Source of the DNA: Bagarius yarrelli
Taxonomy: Eukaryota; Chordata; Actinopteri; Siluriformes; Sisoridae
Assembly: GCA_005784505.1 (NCBI GenBank)
Contig: VCAZ01000092.1
Span: forward strand, 1,687,918-1,751,917
DNA length: 64,000 nucleotides
Direction of reading: 5' to 3'
Shown here piece after piece: positions 37,301-45,165 of the stretch. The notes beneath the pieces are model-generated. The model was not told where the DNA came from and made no database searches. It saw only the letters and a program-made list of their open reading frames with translations. Within the stretch, counting starts at the first letter, position 1; every line of letters begins with the position of its first letter. The translations under genes were made by a program, and so were the position numbers.

Positions 37301-38390
37301 AATCCTTTATTCTCTTTTTTTTTTTTTTTTAATATATAAAGTCTATCCTCTGCTTCGTGGTGTGTGTTACAGAGCCACCTTACAGTGCGAGTGAGTTACC
37401 GTATGAATTAACCACCCACTCCGCCATCTCTCTGCTGCAGCCTACTGGTGAGAACGGCACACATCCCACCTACTGACACACACTACATTTATCATCAGTC
37501 TTTTTCCTCTATTTATCTGTCGGTTTGCTATCTGTCTGCCTGCTCCAGATAGCAACGATACACCTGAGCCAGCCATTCTTCTTCCAGCTCTCTCTCTGCT
37601 CCTCTTTTTGGTACCTGCGGCTGCTGTAATCGCCGGGGTGTTGCTATGGCGACGAGGACCTTGCACCTTTTCTCAGAGTGAGTCCTGTCATTTACCTTTT
37701 TTTTTTTTTTTTTTTTTGAATATTGTCAGTTCGTCCTGACTTGTATGAATAGTCAGAGATATGTTTACTTTGTGCAGATATGGAACATACTCGGTCGCAC
37801 TACTCTGGGGAAGTGGAGAACATCTATGAGAATCCTGAGGATGTGAGACAGGTGGTTTCCTGATCAGTTATAAGCTTTGCGCAAAAACACACTCATTTTC
37901 GTAAGTCTCATGTCTCACTGTTTCCCTTTTTCTCTTTCAGTCAGCGCCACAAAATGCAGTGTATATGGTGAGTTATCATTGTGTCACTTAAACACCGATA
38001 TTATAGAATATATTAAATAGTTGTCCAAGATAGAGAAAGAAAGTGTGTGTGTGTGTGTGTTTGGAAGGTTAATTCCAGCCTAGGAGTAGATGAAGTAGCT
38101 CACTCTTCTGTCAAGTCATAAATCTGAATCTGCTCCTCTTTCTTTTGTGCTTCATTTATAACTGTCCCCTCCCTTTCTTTTTCCTCTCCTCCACCTCGGC
38201 AGGATCTGAAGCTCACGGGCGAGACGGATGTTTATAGAGAGTTAGACAGGTGAGGGCAGATTAACTGCAAGGCACACAACATGACCTGATGCTGTTACTG
38301 TCCTGATTACTGCACCTTCCACTCCATCAATCATTGTACATTAACATTAATAGGATAGTCTGTCATAGCTGCATGTCTCACTGTTTGTGG

Positions 38391-38430
<40 letters not shown>

Positions 38431-38462
38431 CGTTTTGTTTCAGATATGACCAGGGTTGTTGA
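22684..38462 (+). CDS. g6fl: G6F-like immunoglobulin-superfamily receptor, complete, 11 exons
   Basis: Exons: 22684-22756, 24720-25055, 25527-25793, 31173-31499, 32574-32828, 37373-37447, 37549-37677, 37778-37851, 37941-37967, 38203-38249, 38444-38462. They join in frame to 542 codons plus stop; exons 1-7 all end in phase 1. The protein has a signal peptide (1-24), four Ig-like domains (about 25-136, 137-225, 226-334, 335-419), a stalk (420-452), one transmembrane helix (453-478) and a 64-residue tail. The tail holds Y504-E-N506 (a Grb2-SH2 type motif) and Y520-M-D-L...Y532-R-E-L with ITAM spacing. Identity as the fish G6F-like family is inferred from the Ig/TM/YxN layout and from adjacency to abhd16a, as LY6G6F is next to ABHD16A in mammals. 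Human G6F has about 297 residues and one V domain, so this form is much larger. Expected at the surface of thrombocytes or leukocytes. Confidence 0.83.
22757..24719 (+). other. g6fl: g6f-like intron 1
   Basis: About 2 kb of AT-rich unique sequence. No repeat family was recognised apart from short A/T homopolymers, and no additional exon was seen. Confidence 0.6.
24720..25055 (+). CDS. g6fl: g6f-like exon 2: V-type Ig domain 1
   Basis: Acceptor 'tttgatgtag' precedes the exon. The domain has Cys44 (VTLRC), Trp57 (VKW) and Cys116 in the motif S-G-G-L-Y-S-C, the normal V-set disulfide frame. The donor is the less usual AAC|GTTGAG. The domain is rich in Lys and Glu toward its end. Confidence 0.85.
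25527..25793 (+). CDS. g6fl: g6f-like exon 3: Ig-like domain 2 lacking the first cysteine
   Basis: The exon follows a GT-rich acceptor (gtatgtacag). It contains D-S-G-M-Y-T-C203 with an N-glycosylation site N204-I-S, but the strand-B position expected to be Cys is Ala155 (ARLKA). The canonical disulfide is therefore missing. Trp168 is present. Donor CCG|GTGAGG. Confidence 0.83.
25926..26182 (+). mobile_element. tRNA-derived SINE family A (full length)
   Basis: The A-box-like head 'ggctcaaatggttaaggtgc' and B-box-like 'gggtttaagcccc' are followed by a body with 'gttgggtccttgagcaagac' and 'ctccaggggcgctgta', and the tail 'cacaatgacaataaagttga'. Four copies of about 250 bp occur in the window (also 33.67, 35.51 and 44.13 kb) with high mutual identity, suggesting recent activity. 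Confidence 0.85.
27285..27628. repeat. Bkm-like GACA/GATA compound array
   Basis: Irregular GACA/CCAG units (27290-27440) are followed by (GATG)n at 27457-27480 and a pure (GATA)n tract of about 15 units (27480-27540), then more mixed GATA/GACA. Mixed GATA-GACA arrays are the hallmark of Bkm-type repeats. Confidence 0.9.
27740..27855 (-). mobile_element. SINE family C fragment
   Basis: 'gagggttaaggaccttgcag' and 'ggggcccagtgttggcagcc' are followed by a decayed head complement near 27830. Truncated. Confidence 0.6.
28410..28545 (+). mobile_element. SINE family C, intact tRNA-like head
   Basis: A box 'tagttcagtggttaaggtg' and B box 'ggttcgattcccagtaccac' have the spacing of a tRNA internal promoter. 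The body 'gataaatgtatgagggtgtc' is short. It cannot fold as a complete tRNA and is therefore read as a SINE. Confidence 0.7.
28762..28797 (+). CDS. g6fl: Candidate 36-nt cassette micro-exon of g6f-like
   Basis: Within intron 3, an excellent pyrimidine tract and acceptor ('ctctctctttcttatcacag') are followed by 36 bases and a consensus donor (ATG|GTAAGA). The segment is symmetric (phase 1 to phase 1). It would insert 12 residues between Ig domains 2 and 3, reading about ERQVAWFPNITY, with a new N-I-T glycosylation sequon. Joining exon 3 directly to exon 4 is also in frame, so the exon could be optional. There is no homology evidence. Confidence 0.4.
28800..31172. other. g6f-like intron 3, right part
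   Basis: Unique sequence with a short (CTCG)n run at about 28964-28983, a family F copy at 30.47-30.84 kb and a block at 29.7-30.1 kb that resembles 41.8-42.3 kb. No further exon was identified. Confidence 0.5.
30470..30840 (+). mobile_element. Family F interspersed repeat
   Basis: 'gacaatgtccctgtgcac', 'ctatgaagacatgctgtgtt', 'cattaaacacctttaagatg' and 'ctaatgctcttgtagctgaa'-like sequence run in the order seen in the other copies. Confidence 0.65.
31173..31499 (+). CDS. g6fl: g6f-like exon 4: Ig domain 3
   Basis: Cys244 (VTLPC), Trp256-Trp257 (LLYWW) and Cys315 (DAGRYQC) give a complete Ig frame. Sequons are N290-R-S and N298-F-S. The acceptor is a tandem 'ccagcag', so splicing can start at 31173 or 31176 with one alanine gained or lost. 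The 25-bp pyrimidine segment before it is duplicated in tandem. Confidence 0.85.
31695..31990 (+). mobile_element. Fish interspersed repeat with 'tggacattgtctcaaagcag' block
   Basis: Located in g6f-like intron 4. It contains 'aattcagttttatttctata', 'ttaataatggacattgtctc' and 'aaagaaaaactccctta', which I recognise as a very common non-coding repeat of ostariophysan fish. Its class is uncertain. Confidence 0.55.
32574..32828 (+). CDS. g6fl: g6f-like exon 5: Ig domain 4
   Basis: Acceptor 'ttctctgttcag'. Cys348 (DLNC), Trp361 (VKW) and Cys398 (TAGQYAC) form the disulfide frame. Donor ACAG|GTAAGAG. A Ser-rich start (337-343) links it to domain 3. Confidence 0.85.
33669..33922 (+). mobile_element. 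tRNA-derived SINE family A (full length)
   Basis: Nearly identical to the copy at 25.93 kb, from 'gcagtggtggctcaaatg' to 'caatgacaataaagttgaat', with a short deletion before 'gcatttcattggctctgt'. Confidence 0.85.
34165..34392. repeat. CATC/TATC tetranucleotide array
   Basis: Interrupted (CATC)n is followed by a pure (TATC)n run at about 34337-34392. The frames across it (Ile-His-Pro-Ser) are artefacts. Confidence 0.9.
35505..35765 (-). mobile_element. tRNA-derived SINE family A (full length)
   Basis: Reverse-complement copy: it starts with the tail complement 'cattgtcattgtggaaggta' and ends with the head complement 'ccatttgagccaccactgcc'. Confidence 0.85.
36690..36865 (+). mobile_element. 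SINE family C
   Basis: 'taaggtgctggattgctaat', 'agggttcaattccaggcac', 'gggccccctgagcaaggccc' and 'aagtcgctctggataattgc' run in order. The head is slightly truncated. Confidence 0.75.
37373..37677 (+). CDS. g6fl: g6f-like exons 6-7: stalk and transmembrane helix
   Basis: Exon 6 (37373-37447) encodes a 25-residue linker beginning EPPYSASELPYEL. Exon 7 (37549-37677) encodes a short stalk with N447-D-T, then a hydrophobic helix of about 26 residues (453-478) and the stop-transfer sequence W-R-R. The helix has no charged residue, so pairing with a charged adaptor chain such as DAP12 is not expected. Confidence 0.82.
37778..38462 (+). CDS. g6fl: g6f-like exons 8-11: signalling tail
   Basis: Exon 8 (37778-37851) carries Y504 in ENIYENP, which fits the Grb2 SH2 consensus pYxN. 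Exon 9 (37941-37967) has only 27 nt, is phase 0 at both ends and carries Y520. Exon 10 (38203-38249) completes YMDL and adds Y532-REL. Exon 11 (38444-38462) ends YDQGC and stop at 38460-38462. The two YxxL motifs are 8 residues apart, within the ITAM range. Position -2 of each tyrosine is Ala or Asp, so neither fits the ITIM consensus. Confidence 0.8.
38398..38427. repeat. (GT)n tract before g6f-like exon 11
   Basis: About 15 GT units end 16 bp before the acceptor AG of the last exon and partly replace the pyrimidine tract. Confidence 0.9.
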
Positions 38463-38672
38463 TGAGTTGCCAGGTGCAGTCATGCGACTTTTTTATCACT
38501 GTACATAACGTTGATCACAGTGATCAGTGGCGGCTGTAAAAATATTTAGGGAGGCGGTCAAACAGGAAAATTGAATAGACAAATGTATACAGTCAGTGGT
38601 GATATATCATTACTGCTAACTAAAATATTAAAATGTTAGGGTTAAATGTAAAGGTCAAAATAAAAAAAATGC

Positions 38673-38678
38673 AATAAA
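38673..38678 (+). terminator. g6fl: Candidate g6f-like polyadenylation signal
   Basis: AATAAA lies about 210 bp after the stop codon. It is the first clear hexamer in the 3' flank; use is inferred. Confidence 0.4.
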
Positions 38679-41529
38679 TGTAGCATGAATTAGTAAATGA
38701 AATTTCAATGGGGGTTCATAATTCATAATTAAGTAATCACGGTAATCATTTAAATAGTTCATTCGTTTATATCAAAAAGGACTTAGAGATAAAAGACGTA
38801 ATAATAATGATGTCCACAGGTGGAAGCCAAGGGCAAAACAAAAAAAGGCAGGAATAACATCGCAACAGTCCATGTGTTTGAAAATAGGCTAAACATATAT
38901 ATCTTACATATACTATAATATATAACAGTATTAATTCGGTAACAACAAAAGTGGGAGGGTTCAGGACAAATAGCAAGCAAGCAAATTAGAGACCTTAAAT
39001 CACATCCCTTGCAAACGTTTTTAGACCTACATACACACTCATTTCTATAAAAACCCGCTTCCCGTTTCTATTGAAACTTCTCATTTCACAATTCTGAAAC
39101 TGAAAATAGTGTGATACACACTCGCAATTCTGCAATTTATTTGAACATAATATGGCGTTTCATAAAAGTTGATCGAAATAAAAGTTTGACATGAGTCACT
39201 AGCCCGTTTTAAAACATGTCACTTCAACACTCGACACATGTGTTTGATGTGTTGCCACAACTTAGTGCATAAGAACCAGCTAAAACAACTTTATGCTTCA
39301 TGATGTCCAGAATTGGCAAATACAAATTAAATTTCTAGTTATTGAAACAGTTTGATGAGGCTGCACCTGATTTGCAGTTCACATGATTGGGACACAATTC
39401 TGAAACTGAAAATAGTGTGACAATGCTTACACTCTCGAAACAATTCTAATTTAACATACAGACTTTTCATTGAATTCGTAGAAATAAGTTGATCTAAACG
39501 TAAAGAATTAAAAGTCACATGACATCAATTGTCTAAGAAAAGGTCAGGGGGATGTTCACGTACACAGGGTGTCAGGTTCTCTGTCCCACGTGTGCTAAAT
39601 TGTGTTCTGTAAGATAGAGCCTGAAGAAAACAAAACTGAAGCAGCTCATGAAAGAGACTAACTGAGAAAAAGGCAACTTATGCATAAAAACCTGAAAAGT
39701 CAGCTTTAAAAACTGCATACCTTTACAATGTAAAAGGACATTTCTATAATCTTTATCATTTTTATAGGCATATATATATGCAGAATTTGCAGTCTCACTG
39801 TCTGTGGACACGTCGACACGCTAGTGAAGGTCAATCCTAATATTAGGAAACTAGTTTATGTCACACAATTCTGACATTTTTCTTTCACTGAATGCGATAA
39901 CTGCAAACACAGATGAATTAACATAAATACTCCTAATGGGGCATTAGAAATTTGTTGGCAGCTTTTTGTCTTGTCTAAATTGATTCTAATAAAGACTACT
40001 GCAATTTTTTCTAGTCAGGTTATTTTCATTGTTTAATATGTGATGTTATATAACATCATGTGTTTGTTTTACCAACCAAACGAAGAAAAGAAGGAAATAC
40101 TAACTATCAAAACAAACGATTTAAACAGATCTTTTAACCCTAAGCCAGAGATATTATTTTTAAGAGAAAAATACTTACAGGACTTTTGGAGTTGTGAACG
40201 TCCTTACGGTTTGTCCTCTACATTCTTGTGTAGGTTACTAAAGATAAATGAATAGATATAGATACACTATTAACCTTCCTAAAATCAGCCACTCTAAAGA
40301 TTGTTTATGCAATTTTACAGTATTAAAAATCTCTGTTTTTAAGGACAAATGATGAATGTTGTGAAAATAAATTTATGCCAACAAGACCTTTTGGTGTGAC
40401 TGTTTTTTTGCAGACATATGTTTACTGAGACAACAAACACGGTACATTAGCGTATGTTTAGACCGATAATCAACCAAAAATTTGACTGATATTTAACTCT
40501 CTTTTGATTTTCAGATATCGGTTTTGTCATATCGAATCCACCGATATATTGTTTCGAAATTTGTATGCAAGACCACGACAAAATTGTACTTGGAGTAGAG
40601 AGAAAAAAAAAATCTATAAACAGCAATAGTACTAAACGTAAACTGATTCGCTTTTACTGATTTACTTTTTTCAAAATATCAGCAGGAATTCATTCTCAGT
40701 TCTGCTTAATTTTTAATTACTAAATCACACTAAGTAGTGAAGCTGTTTTTTTTATTTTATTTAGATGGTTTAAAATATTTTTTATTTGTTTTACCATGTC
40801 TTACCCCATTAAAGCTTTTATTTGACACATACACTCAATGACTGAGCACTACTTAAAGTACTTAAGTTACTTTTTGGATGTTTCCATTTCAGACCACTTC
40901 ATCTAACAGTTCTGTTTGGAATCAAATCCCACAGCTTCGTATAGTAATTTTATTATAAAAGCTTCCTTTAAATCTTGGGGGAAAATGCCACTTGTATAAT
41001 ATGTTGAAAAAAGTAAAACGCATCATAACATTTTTGTCCAAACAATTAAATGTGACTCATCAAGTGTGATTCATATTATTCTACTTTCTGTCAAGTACAT
41101 GACTCCCTTCCTTGTTGGTCATATCCACGACTACAACTCCGCTCATCATTTTCTTTTTTAACCGGGTATTGGGGTTTTTTTTAAGGGTTTTATTAACTTG
41201 TTGATTACTTGAAAACTCAGTGGATGCCATTTCCCAGCTTTGCTCTCATATACGCATTTTTTCCGCTTCAAGCTACTTTCTAGTTTGACCTTGTGGACCT
41301 GATGGTGAGAAAACTGTTGGTCTTTTCTATCGATCACTGATGAACTGAAATATTTTAACTCTTCTTGTTAATGTATCTGTTCTTGTTATCCTTGTTAGTT
41401 TTAAAAATGACTTTTCTTAAACTAGGATGTGTGGTGGAAGCTCCGCCCACTGATGACATTGGTTTTAGGGGGCCTTTTGCAACCAGGATTTAGGCTTCAA
41501 TCGGTTCTTGATTTGGCTCCAATAGAAAA

Positions 41530-41770
41530 ACGGTATGACGGGAAATCTGTAACTCCTGATATAGCAGAGGCGGAGGACACACTGGACAGGGTGCCAACTA
41601 ATCGTGAGACACGATCACATAATCGGGACAATTTTGAGATGCCAATCAGCCCACAGTCCATGGCAGGGAACTGGAGGAGAAAGCTGGAGTAGGAACACAA
41701 AGCACAGAGGGACCACACGAGCTCTAAGACAGAGGAGGAAATCTAACCCCTAACCCTGTGGAGGTGTGAA
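41530..41770 (-). mobile_element. Degraded HE1/V-SINE-like SINE
   Basis: Blocks 'acactggacagggtgccaac', 'gggacaattttgagatgcca' and 'ctaaccctgtggaggtgtga' follow the same order as the SINE core copies at 15.75 and 21.94 kb, but heavily mutated. Confidence 0.55.
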
Positions 41771-44126
41771 ACAAATATGTTATCTATAGTCTCAGCCTCA
41801 AACATCACGCCACGAACCGCTGACCGAACGCCTGATGAATATGGGCACAGAAAAGTGTACTCTGATTGGCTAGATTTTATCTGGGTTTCCATGAAGCGTG
41901 TGTGTCACTTTTTTTCCCTCGACAATATTTTCCAGCACCACAACAAATTCCTCAGGATTAAAATCAAAATCAGCTTCGAGTGTAGTTTACTTGTTCAAAG
42001 AATTAGTCTTGGTTTGTCGATACCAATATGAACATAAGTATTAAGTGTGACGTTAAAAAAATAAAAATAAACATTAGCTATACATCTAAACAAAGCTCTA
42101 TGCCTAAATAATTAGTTATTATTTTTAGATGATTTGAAATTTTTAGAACAAAGTTCACACCCAGTTTTAATTGACTGAAGGTGTTTTGCAGTCAGGTGTT
42201 TCTGCACTTTTGTTACAGTAAGTTTGCACAACTTTATTAAATGAACGATCTACAGTTGCGTCCCGGTCGGAACTAAAAACTGTGATTGGTTGCTTTACAT
42301 GTCAATCATACACTCTCCTGGCCAGGGATGGTTCTAGGAGTTTAGCCCTCAGTACTGTTACTGATAACACCACCTACTGTTGTGGCTGTGTATTGCAGAA
42401 TGTCGATAGTACAAATACAAACGCAAACAATCACATAAACCAACATTATTTCAGTTCATTACATGCTGCAGTTGGAATATGAATATATGCAGTCATTAAC
42501 CAAGAAATAGTTACAAGATAAAGACAAAACTGGTGTTCATAGCTGAATTACATTAGATTGGATGATATAATTATTAACTACAGCATGGGGAATTTGTTCT
42601 ATTACCTGGTTTTAGTGGTGGAAGATTTCGTTACAGTACTTTAAAGTCTATTTTTCTACTTCTTTTTGAGTATATTTGAATTGTGGTACTTTTAATTAAG
42701 TTAAAAATTAATTATTTAGCCTTGTAAAATTGTATTTCTTAACGAAGGTACAAAGTACAAGTGACTTTGCAAATGTTATAAAATGAACATCTCTTTGTGT
42801 CAGTTTACATTTAGAGAAGATGCATTTAAAGAGCAGAATGTCTTCAGAGGAAACAACAGACTTTATGATGACGATGATGATGATGATGATTTTATTAAAA
42901 ACTCTTAATAGCTCATTATAAATACTGCTTTTAAGGTGTGAAGCATTTGTTTGGGGATTATATAATGTTATTTTTAGAGGTTAAATACAGGACTAATATT
43001 GTTGTTATATAACATTAAGTAGTTTAGTTCTTTTTTTTCTGTCTGTCTGGCACCCAAGTAGGGTTGGCTATTGTTTCTGTTTATCAAATACGATTCTTAC
43101 AGATTCTTATTCAAGTTTTGATTTAACTAGAGCAAAAAAAAAACTTTATTTTGTTGCAGCTAAATACCACAAACGAAAAGTAGCACCCTAAAGAACACTT
43201 ACATAAGAAACCTTAGCTCATACTTTTACCCCAAAAAAATGCCACAGCAAAACCAACTAGACTGAATATTGTACATTCTGAACATTATTGAAGACAATTA
43301 AATGGTAATAAAATAATAAATGATATAGATGATAAAACAGGCTGTGTTTATGAGGATAAGACAATTTTGTATATATTTATGATCTGTTCAAGCAGAAGAC
43401 ATGAAAGACAAATCAGTGTATAATTTGCCCACTATGTAGCACAGAAATCATGTGTAGCACAGAAAACAGATTAGAAATCAACTTATTTTCATTTTCAAGA
43501 AAAAAAATTAAACTTTAAATGAGTTTTGGTATTTTAAGGTTGGCTAAAATGACAGAAAAAGAATCTAGAACCGCCTCTGATCTTAGCCAATAAACTCTCT
43601 TATAGAGTCTAGATTTTCTGTCTCGTTCCTATGCTAACCACAATCGGAATAAAGAGCTCATCTGTCGTGCTGATAAAATTTCCAAAACAGAGGCTGGTAT
43701 CCAAAAATGTCCTCCTACTTAAATACTACATTCGGATTAGTCCAGACTTTAACAGTTAAAGAAGTACAGTTTAGTACAGAATAATCACCGGCAGCATGAA
43801 TAAGATTTGCACATACTACATCTGACAGAGTGAGGCGGGTTGCCGGTCTGTCAAGAATTACGGAGAAGCTGAAACAGGCAGTCACGCAAATCCATCTGCC
43901 CATCAACCAGTTCTAAAAAAATGTTTTCTTAATTTGTCTCATCAAAATATTGATTGAATGTTTAATTATTAGTTGGCCCAACTTTAAAAAGAATATAATA
44001 TTGCCTGGATTTGTGTTTATTAGTTCAGGCATTAGCTATTCTAAATGTTGAAAACAACCCTTCCTTTAACTTTTTAAAAACATAGTTGGGCTTATATATA
44101 TCTTCTTAAAGTATATAGTAAGTATA

Positions 44127-44376
44127 TTCAATTCATTGTGCAGGGTACGTGTACAGAGCCAATGAAATGCATTTTTCGCATATCCCATCTTAGTAAGTTG
44201 GGGGTCAGAGCGCATGATACAGCTATGATACAGCGCCCCTGGAGCAGGAGGGGTTAAGGGTCTTGCTCAAGGACCCAACAGTGGTTGACTTGCCGGAGGT
44301 GGGGCTTGAACCCAGGTGTTTCTGGTCTTCAGATTAACAACTTAGCACCTTAACCATTTGAGCCACCCTGCCACAA
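44127..44376 (-). mobile_element. tRNA-derived SINE family A (full length)
   Basis: From the tail complement 'attcattgtgcagggtacgt' to the head complement 'taaccatttgagccaccctg'. It carries a small rearrangement near 44215 ('catgatacagctatgatac'). Confidence 0.85.
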
Positions 44377-45065
44377 ACAAGCCCGAGAAAGAATATTAAA
44401 GGAATCTCCTTAACCCCACCAAAAATTGCCCAACTGGGATATCTGTCTGCCCTTCTATAGTTGGCAAGAACCAGGCCTGTTGTGCAAAGACTTTTTTACT
44501 CTTTTATTATATATATTTATTACAAGTACACTGCTGATACCTTCATACAAAATGTGTTCTGTAATGCACTCACTGCACTGACCGTAAACACAGAGAAACA
44601 GTATTTTAATTCCGCTGGAAGCCTCCAGCTATCACAAAGCTTTCAAATACTGTATCTTGTGTACTAAATAATATTTCTCTCCTCTTTTTTCAATTTTTAT
44701 TATTTTCCATCATTACTCTTTTGTTTTAAAATTAGTACACTTTAAAATTGTATATTTTCTTTTCCAAAATGTTTTTTTTTTCCTGGCTCCTTTTCTACTG
44801 CTTATATCTGTATTGTTCTTGTCAAACACTGTTTGGTGTATATTTCTTTCTGATGTATGTTCCAAAAAAATCCATTATGACATTATTTGTTGATGCTTTA
44901 TTAAAAAAGCAATGATTGCTTTACTATAAACTTTTTTATTTCATTGTAAATATGTCAACTTGGTAATCCTTCTTTGAATTAGTAAAAAAAATAAAATCTG
45001 ACGTACTAAATTGTATAGACGTATAGCCAGCATTTGTTCTTATTCGCGAATCGACTCGTCTTTTT

Positions 45066-45072
45066 TGACTCA
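45066..45072. promoter_or_regulatory. AP-1 consensus TGACTCA upstream of abhd16a
   Basis: A perfect TGACTCA lies about 94 bp before the abhd16a start codon. It is followed by GAGTC pentamers ('aaaagagtcgttcag', 'aaagagtcgcgg') that form a small imperfect array. No TATA box was seen. Confidence 0.35.
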
Positions 45073-45165
45073 CTCTAAAAGAGTCGTTCAGAAAGAGTCG
45101 CGGCACCGTGAAATTTAGAATCGCGCTGACCCATGTGGGCTTCCGTAGCTGCCGATTGAGGAATA

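Larger units (their letters stand above)
32829..37372. other. g6f-like intron 5
   Basis: A 4.5 kb intron with two family A SINEs in opposite orientation (33.67 + and 35.51 -), a CATC/TATC array (34165-34392) and a family C SINE (36.69 kb). The remainder is AT-rich unique DNA. A weak potential 18-nt phase 1-1 segment after an acceptor at about 33343 was noted but not called. Confidence 0.6.
38480..45030. other. Intergenic region between g6f-like and abhd16a
   Basis: About 6.5 kb of AT-rich sequence without supported exons. It holds a diverged direct duplication (39.09 and 39.39 kb), a degraded SINE (41.53-41.77 kb), a block related to 29.7-30.1 kb (41.80-42.31 kb), a GAT trinucleotide run near 42862-42890 and a family A SINE (44.13 kb). 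The frame at 41429-41692 falls in the degraded SINE. Confidence 0.6.

Noticed and set aside
41429..41692. 87-codon open frame
   Set aside because: Overlaps a degraded SINE; no homology.
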